Below, piece after piece: positions 26,022-36,712 of a stretch of DNA of 64,000 nucleotides. The DNA is taken from positions 3,005,501 to 3,069,500 of the forward strand of contig NZ_CP022684.1 of NCBI RefSeq assembly GCF_002863865.1, in the 5' to 3' direction. Position 1 is the stretch's first letter; each line of letters opens with the position of its first letter. The stretch comes from Ketobacter alkanivorans (lineage in GTDB: Bacteria > Pseudomonadota > Gammaproteobacteria > Pseudomonadales > Ketobacteraceae). The position numbers and the translations under genes were made by a program. The notes under the pieces were generated by a model that saw only the letters and a program-made list of their open reading frames with translations, was not told the origin of the DNA and did no database searches.

Positions 26022-26390
26022 ATGCCTCGCGTTCTGATTGTTGATGATTCACCAACGGAAACATACAAGTTCAAAGAAACCCTGGAAAAGCACGGTTTTG
26101 AGATCATCACCGCTGATAATGGGGCTGATGGTGTGGCTGTTGCCCGCCAGGAGCAGCCTGATCTGGTGCTGATGGATGTGGTCATGCCGGGTTTGAATGG
26201 CTTCCAGGCAACACGCCAGTTGAGCAAAGGCGATGATACCAAGCATATCCCCGTCATCATCGTCACTACCAAAGATCAGGAAACCGACAAGGTATGGGGC
26301 CGTCGCCAGGGTGCTACGGATTACCTGACCAAGCCGGTGGATGAAGCGGTGTTGCTTGACACCATTAACAGAGCCATGAGCGGAAATTAA
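26022..26390 (+). CDS. pilH: PilH, response regulator of the Chp system
   Basis: 122 residues, a second stand-alone receiver with LIVDDS, phospho-acceptor Asp52 in LMDVVMPGLNG and LTKPV. In Pseudomonas PilH opposes or balances PilG, possibly as a phosphate sink. A GGAGG ribosome site lies a few bases upstream; pilI follows 8 bp after the stop. Confidence 0.95.
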   Translation: MPRVLIVDDSPTETYKFKETLEKHGFEIITADNGADGVAVARQEQPDLVLMDVVMPGLNGFQATRQLSKGDDTKHIPVIIVTTKDQETDKVWGRRQGATDYLTKPVDEAVLLDTINRAMSGN

Positions 26391-26398
26391 ACGCAATT

Positions 26399-26938
26399 AT
26401 GTCTGAGGTTTCCCCAGCCTATCTCAAACTGATTGAGATATCCGAGCGCAGTCGCGAACATTCGCGAGGCTTGCCTGAGCAAGAGCAGGCCAAAGCAATC
26501 TGGAGCGGTGTTGGTTTTACGCTCAACGATCGGCGCTATGTAGCGCCCATGGATGAAGTGTCTGAAATACTGACGGTTCCCCGTTATACGCAGGTGCCCG
26601 GTGTTCAAAGCTGGGTGAAAGGCATCGCCAACGTGCGTGGTCGCCTGATGCCGGTAATGGATCTGATGGCCTTTCTGGATAACCCCTCCCAATTGCAATT
26701 GAAGCGTCGGCGTCTGCTGGCGCTGGAGCGTGGCGAGCTGTATAGCGGCCTGGTGGTGGATGAAGTGCTGGGTATGCAGCACATTGCACAGGATCTTTAC
26801 ACCCAGACTGTGCCCGGCGAATACGCCGATACCATGCCCTATTTGAAGGGTGGATTTGAAACCGATAAAGGCTTTTTTGCCTGGTTTAGCTTATACGAGT
26901 TGGCGCGTGATCCGCGCTTTCTCAACGTGGCTTCCTGA
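26399..26938 (+). CDS. pilI: PilI, CheW-like coupling protein
   Basis: 179 residues with one CheW domain (about residues 35-175; RYVAPMDEVSEILTVP and VKGIANVRGRLMPVMDL are typical). It links the receptor PilJ to the kinase ChpA. A 249-bp gap follows before pilJ, unusually large for this operon. Confidence 0.93.
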   Translation: MSEVSPAYLKLIEISERSREHSRGLPEQEQAKAIWSGVGFTLNDRRYVAPMDEVSEILTVPRYTQVPGVQSWVKGIANVRGRLMPVMDLMAFLDNPSQLQLKRRRLLALERGELYSGLVVDEVLGMQHIAQDLYTQTVPGEYADTMPYLKGGFETDKGFFAWFSLYELARDPRFLNVAS

Positions 26939-27187
26939 GTATTGGAAGCAACAGTATTCATGCAGCCTGTCATGTCGGGTTGCTGGATTGGGGCAGGGAC
27001 TGCAAAAGGTTTTATTCCCCGCCTTTTGAGCAGTGATGTTCAAAACTTAAACGATAAGGCATCTTTCAAAATTTGTTCTTTACTTAAACGAAGGACAGGT
27101 GTTGAAAGGCGCCTTTCTTGTGAAAACTCACCAATAACAAGTGTTCATAAAACATGTGTTGTGCACTAAACGGCCAGGAGTCCGCCT
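26939..27187 (+). other. pilI-pilJ intergenic region with direct repeat and palindrome
   Basis: No credible gene. It holds a 10-bp direct repeat ACTTAAACGA (27045-27054 and 27082-27091) and the perfect 14-bp palindrome GAAAGGCGCCTTTC (27104-27117), about 70 bp before the pilJ ATG. These could mark an internal promoter or control site separating pilJ onward from pilGHI. No convincing -35/-10 pair was found. Confidence 0.45.
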
Positions 27188-29254
27188 ATGTCGTCTAGCA
27201 CTGGAAAGCTGGAATCCAGCAAGTCCACGAACCTGATACCGGTTTATATTATCGGTCTGGTTATTACCATTGGTCTGATGCTGCTGAACTTTTACTTTGT
27301 GGCAAACCACAGTGAACAGTCAGCGAAGTACGTAACCAAAGCGACAGAGCTGAGGGTTCTCTCTCAAAGGATCGCGAAAAACGCCCTTGAAGCGGCTGCT
27401 GGTAACGGGGATGCGTTCTCGTTCCTGGATCAGGCCCGGGTGGATTTCGGCCTGGAGTGGGATGCCATCAAAAACGGCTCGCCGGATGAAGGCATGGCTG
27501 CCAACTCGGTTTTCATCACCACTGCATCCCAGGAAATGACGGATGTGGAACGGGTGTGGAAGCAGGTGTCCGACAGCTCCGACGTGATACTGGAAGGTCG
27601 CCAGACGGTGATCAACCTTCACGACGTGGCCCGTGCCCTGAATGAAAACATTCCTGTCCTGCAGGAAGAGTACGACCTGGTTGTGCAGACCCTGGTGGAC
27701 AGCAAAGCGCCCGCCGATCAAGTGGCGGTCGCCCAGCGTCAATCGCTGCTGGCGGAACGTATCGTGCGATCCGTTAACAAGGTGCTGGAAGGTGGTGAGG
27801 ATGCTGTTATGGCAGCCGACAGCTTCGGCCAGGATACCGAGCGCTTCGGTCGGGTACTGCAGGGCATGCTGGAAGGGGACAAATCCCTTGGCATCACCCG
27901 GGTGCGCGATAAAGCAGCGGTGGAATCCCTCAACGAAATATCGGATCTGTTTGCCGGTGTAAACGAGAGCGTGGATGAGATTCTGGAGAGTTCTCCTGAG
28001 CTGTTCCAGGTCAGGGCTTCTGCCAACGGTATCTTTAAAGATTCTCAAACCCTGCTCACCGAAACCGGTGCACTGGCGCGATCGTTCGAAAATACGCCGG
28101 TGGCAGGTTTCTGGTCCACCCTGTTTGGTATAATCTTTGCCGCCTTGGCACTGCTGTTCCTGTTGTTGATATTCTTTAGCGTAATGGCGCAATCACGTGC
28201 CCAGCTGGCCGAAGAAGCGCAACGCCGTGAAGAAAAAGAAATGCAGAACCAGCATAACCAGGAAGCGATCCTGCGACTGCTGGATGAACTGGGCGATCTG
28301 GCTGATGGTGACTTAACCATCCAGACCACAGTAACCGAGGATTTCACGGGCGCGATCGCCGACTCCATCAACTTTACCATCGACCAACTTCGTTCTCTGG
28401 TATCCACCATTAACGAGACGGCGGTACAGGTATCGGCTGCGGCCCAGGAAACCCAGGCCACAGCGATGCATCTGGCGGAAGCATCCGAGCACCAGGCCCA
28501 GGAAATTGCAGGGGCATCAGCCGCGATCAACGAGATGGCGGTGTCCATCGACCAGGTATCTGCCAACGCTGCTGAATCCGCGGCGGTTGCGGAGCGATCG
28601 GTATCGATCGCCAACAAAGGTGCGGAAGTGGTACAGAATACGATTCACGGGATGGATACCATTCGTGAACAGATTCAGGAAACTTCCAAGCGTATCAAGC
28701 GACTGGGTGAATCATCCCAGGAGATCGGGGATATCGTATCGCTGATCAACGACATCGCCGACCAAACCAACATCCTCGCATTGAACGCTGCGATCCAGGC
28801 CTCTATGGCGGGTGAAGCGGGTCGAGGCTTCGCGGTGGTAGCGGATGAAGTACAGCGCCTTGCGGAGCGTGCATCTGCTGCAACCAAGCAGATCGAAGCT
28901 CTGGTAAAAACCATCCAAACCGATACCAACGAAGCGGTAATCTCCATGGAACAAACCACTTCTGAGGTGGTGCGTGGAGCCCGACTGGCACAGGATGCGG
29001 GTGTGGCGCTGGAAGAGATCGAGAACGTATCCAGTAACCTGGCGGACTTGATCCAGAACATCTCCAACGCGGCGCGTCAGCAGGCAGCATCTGCGGGTCA
29101 CATTTCCAATACGATGAACGTTATCCAGGAAATCACCTCGCAAACGTCAGCGGGTACCACCGCGACGGCAACGTCTATCGGTAACTTGGCGGAACTGGCG
29201 GTACAGATGCGTAACTCTGTAGCCGGTTTCAAACTGCCAGATACCGGAATGTAA
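27188..29254 (+). CDS. pilJ: PilJ, methyl-accepting chemotaxis protein of the Chp system
   Basis: 688 residues. Transmembrane helix 1 spans about residues 16-39, the periplasmic PilJ sensor domains follow, and helix 2 spans about 308-334. A HAMP-like segment and the long cytoplasmic signalling coiled coil come next. The hairpin tip [21 protein letters not shown] and the block [18 protein letters not shown] are strongly conserved for kinase contact. The receptor senses pilus-related or surface signals and controls ChpA. There is no C-terminal tethering pentapeptide for CheR/CheB. Confidence 0.95.
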   Translation: MSSSTGKLESSKSTNLIPVYIIGLVITIGLMLLNFYFVANHSEQSAKYVTKATELRVLSQRIAKNALEAAAGNGDAFSFLDQARVDFGLEWDAIKNGSPDEGMAANSVFITTASQEMTDVERVWKQVSDSSDVILEGRQTVINLHDVARALNENIPVLQEEYDLVVQTLVDSKAPADQVAVAQRQSLLAERIVRSVNKVLEGGEDAVMAADSFGQDTERFGRVLQGMLEGDKSLGITRVRDKAAVESLNEISDLFAGVNESVDEILESSPELFQVRASANGIFKDSQTLLTETGALARSFENTPVAGFWSTLFGIIFAALALLFLLLIFFSVMAQSRAQLAEEAQRREEKEMQNQHNQEAILRLLDELGDLADGDLTIQTTVTEDFTGAIADSINFTIDQLRSLVSTINETAVQVSAAAQETQATAMHLAEASEHQAQEIAGASAAINEMAVSIDQVSANAAESAAVAERSVSIANKGAEVVQNTIHGMDTIREQIQETSKRIKRLGESSQEIGDIVSLINDIADQTNILALNAAIQASMAGEAGRGFAVVADEVQRLAERASAATKQIEALVKTIQTDTNEAVISMEQTTSEVVRGARLAQDAGVALEEIENVSSNLADLIQNISNAARQQAASAGHISNTMNVIQEITSQTSAGTTATATSIGNLAELAVQMRNSVAGFKLPDTGM

Positions 29255-29299
29255 TGCACCTGGGCCCGGCGGATGTGAGAGCAGAAGCCGGGCCCAAAG

Positions 29300-30184
29300 G
29301 TGACGTGGCCGGGAGTGATGTCAGTGCCAGCAGAACGATGGAGTCTTCAGAAAGCCGAGTTGAACGAGGAGCAGTTTATGCGTTGGCGTACTCTGCTGGA
29401 AGATCGAACCGGCATGCAGCTGTCCATCGAGCGCAAATCCTTCCTGGAAACCAGCCTGAATATTCGCATGCGCGAAATCGGTTGCACCAGCTACGACACC
29501 TATTACGAAAAACTGATGTCTGGTTTGGCCGGCGAGGTGGAGTGGGCCACTTTGGTGGATCGCCTCACCGTGCAGGAAACCAGTTTTTTCCGTCATCCCA
29601 GTTCCTATGAATTGGTGCGTAACTACTGCACCAAGCTGTATAAAGAGCAGGGGCGTAAACACATTGAGTTGTGGAGCGTAGGGTGTGCCACGGGAGAGGA
29701 ACCGTACTCTCTGGCCATGCTGATGGATGATTTGGTGAGCCAGCAGTCGGATCGCCGATATTACGGCATCACCGCTACCGATATCAGTTTGCCCGCGTTG
29801 AGTAAGGCGCGGGAAGGTGTGTACAACATTCGCAAGCTGGAGCGCGTCGATCAACGCTATAGCCAGCTGTATTTTGAAAGTCATGAGCGTGGCCGTTGTC
29901 GTGTGGTGCCGCGTTTGAAAGATCGAGTCTGTTTTGCCCAGATCAACGTGCTGGATCTGCGGCAGGCACCGGTTCAAAACGTGGACGTGGTGTTCTGTCA
30001 GAATTTGCTGATCTATTTTCAGGGCTGGCGCAAAAAAGACATCGTTACTCATTTGGCTGAACGGTTGGCACCCGGTGGCATCATGGTGCTCGGGGTGGGT
30101 GAAGTGCTCGATTGGCAGCGTCCGGATATGGAACGTTTCCAATACAAAGACACCCTCGCCTTTATCAAACGCAACCATTCATAG
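29300..30184 (+). CDS. pilK: PilK, CheR-type chemoreceptor methyltransferase
   Basis: 294 residues from a GTG start (an ATG lies at 29318). The N-terminal helical CheR domain precedes the SAM-binding domain with ELWSVGCATGEEPYSLA and the late motif VDVVFCQNLLIYF. It methylates glutamates on PilJ. The stop is 32 bp before chpA. Confidence 0.93.
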   Translation: MTWPGVMSVPAERWSLQKAELNEEQFMRWRTLLEDRTGMQLSIERKSFLETSLNIRMREIGCTSYDTYYEKLMSGLAGEVEWATLVDRLTVQETSFFRHPSSYELVRNYCTKLYKEQGRKHIELWSVGCATGEEPYSLAMLMDDLVSQQSDRRYYGITATDISLPALSKAREGVYNIRKLERVDQRYSQLYFESHERGRCRVVPRLKDRVCFAQINVLDLRQAPVQNVDVVFCQNLLIYFQGWRKKDIVTHLAERLAPGGIMVLGVGEVLDWQRPDMERFQYKDTLAFIKRNHS

Positions 30185-30216
30185 CTCAGCCAATATAACC
30201 AGAGCCAGGAGCAGAC

Positions 30217-33200
30217 ATGGCCGATCAACACGATTTTCAAGCGCTGGATTGGGTCAAGGGCGAAATTGAAGAGACCTTGAAGCAGGCGCAACAATCGTTG
30301 GAAGCGTTCGTGGACAATCCGGAAGATTCCACGCGCATGCGTTTTTGTCTCACTCATTTGCATCAGGTGGCTGGCACCCTGCAGATGGTGGAATTCTTTG
30401 GCGCTGCTCTGTTGGCCGAAGAGATGGAAAACCTGGCCATCGCGCTCATAAATGAAAAAGTACAGCGGGTGGATGATGCGCAGGAAGTGCTGATGAAAGC
30501 CATCCTGCAGCTGCCAGTGTATCTTGATCGGGTTAAGGATGGTCAGCGTGATATGCCGGTGGTGGTATTGCCCCTGCTGAACGATCTGCGTGCTGCCCGT
30601 GGCGAACATCTGCTGTCAGAAACGGCCCTGTTCAAACCGGATCTGGAAGCCGGTAGTGAAGCCGCACCGAAAGAAACCGTATCCCAGGAAGCGTTGGCGC
30701 AATTGCCCCAACTGCTGAAAAAAATTCGTCAGCTCTATCAGTTTGCCCTGGTGGGCTTGATCCGCAATCAAGATATGCCCACTAACCTGGGTTACATGGC
30801 CAAATCCCTCGCCAAGTTGGAGCAACTCTACAGCAACGCGCCGATGGGTCAGTTGTGGTGGGTGTCTGCAGCACTGGTGGAAGGGGTGTCCCGTTCCTAT
30901 ATCGAGCTGGGTACGTCGGTTAAAATGCTGTTTGGTCAATTGGATCGACAGCTTAAGCACAGCATCGATACCGGTGCTGATCGTAATGAAGCGGTGCCCA
31001 CAGAATTACTGAAGAACCTGCTGTTTTACGTCGGCCGCGCTGAAGGCGAAACCTCCCGTATTCAAGCGGTAAAAGCCGCGTTCAAATTGGATCGTGCATT
31101 ACCGTCTGAAGATTTGCTGGATAATGAGCGGCAGCGGTTGACCGGGCCCGACAAAGCTACCATCAGTTCGGTCGTGGCGGCGTTGTTGGAAGAGTTGTCT
31201 GGTGTTAAAGAAACACTGGATCTGTTTATGCGGGGCCAGGTGAGCGACAGCAAAGAGCTGCGTGCTGTGATCCCGGTTTTAAAGCAAATATCCGATACCC
31301 TGGCGGTGCTAGGAGTAGGCAATCCGCGCCGTGTCATTGTGGAGCAGATCGATACCATCGGGCACATGGTGGACAGTCAGGAGCTTCCTGATGACAACAT
31401 GCTGATGGACGTGGCGGGTGCTCTACTGTATGTGGAGGCCACCTTACAAGGTATGGCCAGCGATCCTTCTTCTGCCGTATCTGGGGCCGACGAGGGTGAT
31501 GATTCGCAGTTTGTATCGCCGGAACAAATCAGCAAAGCCCGCTCTGCGGTTATTGAAGAGTCCCGCTCCGGGCTGGAAAACGCCAAGGATGCCATCTCCG
31601 ATTACATTGGTTCCAACTTCGATATAGATTCACTGCAGGCGGTGCCGGATATTCTGCACAGCGTGCGGGGCGGCTTGATGATGGTGCCGCTGACGCACCC
31701 GGCAGCCTTGCTGCAAAGCTGTATCAGTTTTATCAGTGAGCAGTTGATCGAGGCCCGCGTTCAGCCAGACTGGAAACAGTTGGACACCTTGGCGGATGCC
31801 ATTACCAGCGTTGAATATTATCTCGAACGTCTGGGGGATCGTTTCCCCGGTGACGAAGACATTCTCTCCATTGCCGAAGAAGCCGTTGCAGCTTTGGGTT
31901 ATCCTGCCGAGCGCATTGATCCCAGCGACATGGCACCGACGCTCATGGACACTGAATCCCTGGGTGAAGAAGCCGAGCTGCAAAGCCTTGATGAACAAGA
32001 CGGCGATGACGACATCATTCAGATCGAGTTCACCGAAGAGGACTTGTTGGCTGCAGGTGAGCCTGTGGCAGCGGCTGAGCCGGAGCCTGAAGACGATGAT
32101 GATTTGATTGATGAAGAAGTCATCGAAATCTTCATTGAAGAAGCCGGGGAAGTGCTCGAAGCCATTCATGATCATCTGCCACGCTGGAAATCCGATTACG
32201 ATAACGAAGAAGCGTTGAAAGAATTGCGTCGTGCTTATCACACCCTCAAGGGCAGTGGTCGCATGGTGGGGGCGTTGATTGTTGGTGAGCTGGCCTGGTC
32301 GGTGGAGAACATGCTCAACCGGGTATTGGACAAGACCATTCCCACTAATGAAGACGTCACCGGAATTGTAGAGCGGGTTACCGAGGTTGTGCCTGCTCTG
32401 GTGAAGGCATTCGAAGATCGAGTCAAGCCAGACATCAATGTGGATGCGTTGGCGGCAGTAGCCGATGCGTTAGCAAAAGGCGAGGTGCCTCCCGCAATAC
32501 CCGAAGATCTTAGCCTGGCGGCGTCTGTTGCTGAGTCTGTGGTTGAAGAATTGCCAGAAGCGATGGAAGCGGTTGCTGACGATGATGGCAGCGCTGAGAT
32601 TGATCCGGTGCTGGTTGATATATTCAGTCAGGAAGCCTCTTCGCACCTTGAAACCCTCAAAGCCTTTTTGGCGCAAGAGGATACGCGTTCACTTAATGAC
32701 GATATGTTGCGTGCCTTGCACACCCTGAAAGGCAGCGCGCACATGGCCGGTATTGGGCCAATTGCCGAGCTGGCTTCACCTACGGAGCGTTTTTTCAAAG
32801 AATGTCATCTGCAAGGTGTGGCGGCATCGAATGACATCACCTTATTGCTGGGCGATTTCGTGCAGCTGATCGAGCAGGGGTTGGTGGATCTGATGTCCCA
32901 TCCATCTGCGCCGATCCTGGGCAGCGAGGAATTCCTGCAACGCTTAAACGAGCTGCGGGAAGAAAAGCTCAAGCATGCTGAGGAAGCTGCCGCTGCCGAC
33001 TCTGGCCGCCCTGATCCGCAACTGGTGAGCCTGTTCCTGGCCGAAGGTATGGATCTGATCATGGACGCAGGGGATGTGCTGCGTCATTGGGAACAGAATC
33101 CTGTGCCCGGCGATGCGCTGGATAAACTGCGGCAAGAATTGCGTATCATGGCGCGCAGTGCCAGTGCCGCCCAACTCAACGAAGTGGTTGAATTGGGCAT

Positions 33201-36200
33201 GACTCTGGAAGAGCTGTACGAAGCCGCGGCCAACGGTATGATCACCCCGGACGAACGCTTTTTCCGCAGGGCCCATAAGGCCCACGAGGCGCTCGTCAAC
33301 ATGATGGATTTCATTGCCGCAGGGCAACCCGTGGTAGCGGATAACGATATCATCGCCGAACTTCAGGCATTGATGGATCAGGCTCCCGAGGTCAGCGAGC
33401 AGCTCGAAGCGGCTGAACAAAATCAAATAGAGGCCGGGCTGGTTGAGCAAGAAGCAGAGCCGGAGCTTGAGTCAGAACCTGAATTTGAGCTGGATATAAA
33501 CCTTGCCGAAGATCTGACGGATGATCTTGCAAATGAGCAGGATGAACAAGAAAGCCAGAACGAAACCGCCGAGTTTGAAATAAATTCAGAACAGTCATCC
33601 GATCAGCCGTCGGCCGAGCAGGATGACACGGGTGTGCTGGAGTTTGAACTGGACGACACCTCTGACACTGAGCAGCCCGCGCTGGAGGCCACTGCGTTCG
33701 AAGCAGAAGAATTTATCCTCGACAACGCAGAAGACTCTGATACCGAGTTCAGCATGGAGGAAATTGATCACCTTGAAGAAGAGCCGGAAGCGTTGGCTCC
33801 TCAGGAAGACATGGTGGGCGATTTCGATCCGGAACTGGTGGAAATCTTTCTGGAGGAAGCATCCGAAATTCTCGACAGCACAGCCGAGCAATTACAGAGC
33901 TGGATGGAACAGCAGGATAACCTGGATATAGTGGCTGGCCTGCAGCGTAATCTGCACACCCTCAAAGGGGGTGCACGCATGTCGGACATGAAGGAAATGG
34001 GTGATCTGGCCCATAACCTGGAAAACCTCTACGAAGGCTTGTGCATGGGCAACTTTACTGCCACGCCAGCCCTGTTCGAGCTGTTGCATCAGTGCCATGA
34101 TCGTTTGTCTGAAATGTTTGAAACCATTCAGAGTGGTCAGCAGGCAAATGGTGCTGAAGACCTGATCGGCCGTATTGACGACTTTACCCATGGGCGCCTG
34201 GAACCGGTTGCCGCACCTCAGTCCGAGCCCGAACCAGTGCCTACTCTTACCGTGGCGGACAACCCCTTCGAGCAACAGGCCGAAGAAGACACCGAAGCAT
34301 TGTCTGCCCTGGGTGGGGCCGGTGAAAGTGTGGATACTGAAATCCTGGAGATCTTCCTGGAGGAAGCCGAAGAACTCACCGAGGGCATCGATAACACCAT
34401 CAATACCTGGCTGTCGGAGCGTGATAACCAGGAGCATCTGGATGAAATGAAACGCCTGCTGCACACCCTGAAAGGGGGTGCTCGCTTGGCAGGCTTGGTT
34501 CACATCGGCAACCTGAGCCACAACTTCGAGACGTTCTTGATTCAGAGCGAAACCGATAACGTCGCCATGGACGATGCTTATTTTGCCAAAGTGCAAACTG
34601 AGCACGACAAACTGTTTGAGCAAATGAATCATCTGCGTCAGCAGGGCAGTGAGCTGATCTCATCGGCCGCTGAGGATGCTGAGTTCGCCTTCACCATGGA
34701 TGAAGATGAGCCTGCCCTGGGCACCACAGCGAGTGAACCAGCAGCGCAGGCAGCAGAAGATAATGTAGTACCGATCACGCCTCAGCCGGAAAGCTTTATT
34801 GCCCCGAAACCAGAAGAGATGCTGCCCGCATCAGCATTGCGTGCGGAAGACAAAAAGCGTGCTTCTGGTGAGAGCGTCAAGGTGTCCTCGGAATTGATGG
34901 AGAGCCTGGTTAACCTGGCCGGTGAAACCTCAATATTCCGTGGTCGAATCGAGCAGGAAATTACCGATTTCAACTTCGTTATTGACGATATCGGCATGAC
35001 CATTGACCGTGCCCGTGAACTGTTACGACGGCTGGATATCGAAACCGAGGCGCAGATTTCCTATCGCTATCAGCAGGCCCAAACCGAAGGGGAAGAGTAT
35101 GAAGACTTCGACCCCTTGGAGATGGATCGCTACTCCACGTTAAACCAGATCTCCCGTTCACTGGGGGAAACCGTGTCCGATTTGATGGATCTGCGGGACT
35201 CTCTCACCGATCGCGCCCGGGATGCAGAAACCCTGCTGATTCAGCAGGGTCGAATCAACTCAGAACTGCAAGAAAGTTTAATGCGTACGCGCATGGTTCC
35301 GTTCTCGCGTATGGTGCCTCGTCTGCGCCGAATTGTGCGCCAGATCGCCGGTGAAGTGGGTAAGAAAGCGGAACTGGAAATCATCGGTGCGGACGGCGAA
35401 ATGGATCGTACTGTACTGGAGCGCATGGTGCCGCCACTGGAGCACATGCTGCGAAATGCGGTGGATCACGGCCTTGAGACCCCGGAACAGCGCTTGGCTG
35501 CAGGCAAAAAAGATACTGGCCGTATCACCATTCATCTGGCTCGCGAGGGCGGTGAGGTGGTGCTGCGTTTAACGGATGATGGTAAAGGTATTAACCTGGA
35601 CGGCGTGAAGAAGCGTGCGATAGAGCGCGGTTTGATGAAGGCCAATGCGCCACTCACCGATAAAGAAGTCATGCAGTTTATCTTCAAGCCCGGCTTCAGT
35701 ACCGCAGAAAAAGTTACCCAGATCTCCGGTCGTGGTGTGGGCATGGACGTGGTTCACAGCGAAATCAAGCAATTGGGTGGTAATGTTAAATTGCATTCGG
35801 CACCCGGTGCCGGTTCGCAGTTTACGATTCGACTGCCCTTTACCGTGTCGGTTAACCGCGCCTTGATGGTGCGGGTGGGAGAGGATCTGTACGCCATCCC
35901 GTTGACCAACATCGAAGGTATCGTGCGGGTCAGCCCCTATGAGCTGGAAGCCTACTACCAGCCCGATGCACCCAAGTTTGAGTATGCCTCCCAGAACTAC
36001 GCCATGCGTTACCTGGGCCGCTATGTGCACAACAACCCCATACCCAACCTGACCAGTCACACCAAGCCCATCCCGGTGTTGCTGGTGCGAGGAGGTGATC
36101 ACGCGGTGGCGCTGCAAGTGGATGCGTTGCTCGGTTCCCGCGAGGTGGTGGTGAAATCCGTTGGGCCGCAGCTGGCCGCAGTCAGCGGTATTTCCGGTGC

Positions 36201-36711
36201 CACCATTCGTGGGGATGGTAGTGTGGTTATCATCCTTGATTTGAGTGCGGTGATCCGCGCCGAACAGGCTCAACTGAGTATGGAAGCCTCGCTGGAACAG
36301 GATGCCCTGGTATCTCAGGTGCGCGAAGAGGTCAATGAAACACCGCTGGTGATGGTGGTGGATGATTCGGTTACTGTGCGTAAGGTAACCAGCCGCTTGC
36401 TGGAGCGTAACGGCTTTGAGGTGGTCACCGCCAAAGACGGTGTGGACGCCATAACCCAGTTGCAGGACATCAAACCCGATGTCATGTTGCTGGATATTGA
36501 GATGCCCCGTATGGACGGGTTCGAGGTGGCTACCCTGGTGCGTCACGACGAACGTCTCAAGGATACGCCCATCATTATGATCACGTCCCGAACCGGTGAA
36601 AAACACCGTGATCGGGCCATGAGCATCGGCGTTAACCGCTACATGGGTAAACCTTATCAGGAAACGGTGCTGCTGCAGACCATCGATGAATTGATCAAAC
36701 AGGAAGCCTAG
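30217..36711 (+). CDS. chpA: ChpA, hybrid CheA-type histidine kinase with multiple Hpt domains
   Basis: 2164 residues, the central kinase of the Pil-Chp system. Hpt modules with the canonical HTLKG motif have their histidine at 675, 835, 1247 and 1416. Two divergent N-terminal modules carry HQVAG (His49) and HSVRG (His481). One more module around 930-1040 has Arg976 where the histidine should be. Acidic low-complexity linkers join them (for example 1080-1190). From about 1548 comes the CheA core: dimerisation helices, ATPase domain with N box around Asn1747 and DDGKGI near 1787, GRGVGMDVV, then a CheW-like domain. A C-terminal receiver has phospho-acceptor Asp2093. Pseudomonas aeruginosa ChpA is longer (about 2470 residues) with a different module set. 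Confidence 0.95.
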   Translation: MADQHDFQALDWVKGEIEETLKQAQQSLEAFVDNPEDSTRMRFCLTHLHQVAGTLQMVEFFGAALLAEEMENLAIALINEKVQRVDDAQEVLMKAILQLPVYLDRVKDGQRDMPVVVLPLLNDLRAARGEHLLSETALFKPDLEAGSEAAPKETVSQEALAQLPQLLKKIRQLYQFALVGLIRNQDMPTNLGYMAKSLAKLEQLYSNAPMGQLWWVSAALVEGVSRSYIELGTSVKMLFGQLDRQLKHSIDTGADRNEAVPTELLKNLLFYVGRAEGETSRIQAVKAAFKLDRALPSEDLLDNERQRLTGPDKATISSVVAALLEELSGVKETLDLFMRGQVSDSKELRAVIPVLKQISDTLAVLGVGNPRRVIVEQIDTIGHMVDSQELPDDNMLMDVAGALLYVEATLQGMASDPSSAVSGADEGDDSQFVSPEQISKARSAVIEESRSGLENAKDAISDYIGSNFDIDSLQAVPDILHSVRGGLMMVPLTHPAALLQSCISFISEQLIEARVQPDWKQLDTLADAITSVEYYLERLGDRFPGDEDILSIAEEAVAALGYPAERIDPSDMAPTLMDTESLGEEAELQSLDEQDGDDDIIQIEFTEEDLLAAGEPVAAAEPEPEDDDDLIDEEVIEIFIEEAGEVLEAIHDHLPRWKSDYDNEEALKELRRAYHTLKGSGRMVGALIVGELAWSVENMLNRVLDKTIPTNEDVTGIVERVTEVVPALVKAFEDRVKPDINVDALAAVADALAKGEVPPAIPEDLSLAASVAESVVEELPEAMEAVADDDGSAEIDPVLVDIFSQEASSHLETLKAFLAQEDTRSLNDDMLRALHTLKGSAHMAGIGPIAELASPTERFFKECHLQGVAASNDITLLLGDFVQLIEQGLVDLMSHPSAPILGSEEFLQRLNELREEKLKHAEEAAAADSGRPDPQLVSLFLAEGMDLIMDAGDVLRHWEQNPVPGDALDKLRQELRIMARSASAAQLNEVVELGMTLEELYEAAANGMITPDERFFRRAHKAHEALVNMMDFIAAGQPVVADNDIIAELQALMDQAPEVSEQLEAAEQNQIEAGLVEQEAEPELESEPEFELDINLAEDLTDDLANEQDEQESQNETAEFEINSEQSSDQPSAEQDDTGVLEFELDDTSDTEQPALEATAFEAEEFILDNAEDSDTEFSMEEIDHLEEEPEALAPQEDMVGDFDPELVEIFLEEASEILDSTAEQLQSWMEQQDNLDIVAGLQRNLHTLKGGARMSDMKEMGDLAHNLENLYEGLCMGNFTATPALFELLHQCHDRLSEMFETIQSGQQANGAEDLIGRIDDFTHGRLEPVAAPQSEPEPVPTLTVADNPFEQQAEEDTEALSALGGAGESVDTEILEIFLEEAEELTEGIDNTINTWLSERDNQEHLDEMKRLLHTLKGGARLAGLVHIGNLSHNFETFLIQSETDNVAMDDAYFAKVQTEHDKLFEQMNHLRQQGSELISSAAEDAEFAFTMDEDEPALGTTASEPAAQAAEDNVVPITPQPESFIAPKPEEMLPASALRAEDKKRASGESVKVSSELMESLVNLAGETSIFRGRIEQEITDFNFVIDDIGMTIDRARELLRRLDIETEAQISYRYQQAQTEGEEYEDFDPLEMDRYSTLNQISRSLGETVSDLMDLRDSLTDRARDAETLLIQQGRINSELQESLMRTRMVPFSRMVPRLRRIVRQIAGEVGKKAELEIIGADGEMDRTVLERMVPPLEHMLRNAVDHGLETPEQRLAAGKKDTGRITIHLAREGGEVVLRLTDDGKGINLDGVKKRAIERGLMKANAPLTDKEVMQFIFKPGFSTAEKVTQISGRGVGMDVVHSEIKQLGGNVKLHSAPGAGSQFTIRLPFTVSVNRALMVRVGEDLYAIPLTNIEGIVRVSPYELEAYYQPDAPKFEYASQNYAMRYLGRYVHNNPIPNLTSHTKPIPVLLVRGGDHAVALQVDALLGSREVVVKSVGPQLAAVSGISGATIRGDGSVVIILDLSAVIRAEQAQLSMEASLEQDALVSQVREEVNETPLVMVVDDSVTVRKVTSRLLERNGFEVVTAKDGVDAITQLQDIKPDVMLLDIEMPRMDGFEVATLVRHDERLKDTPIIMITSRTGEKHRDRAMSIGVNRYMGKPYQETVLLQTIDELIKQEA

Positions 36712-36712
36712 T

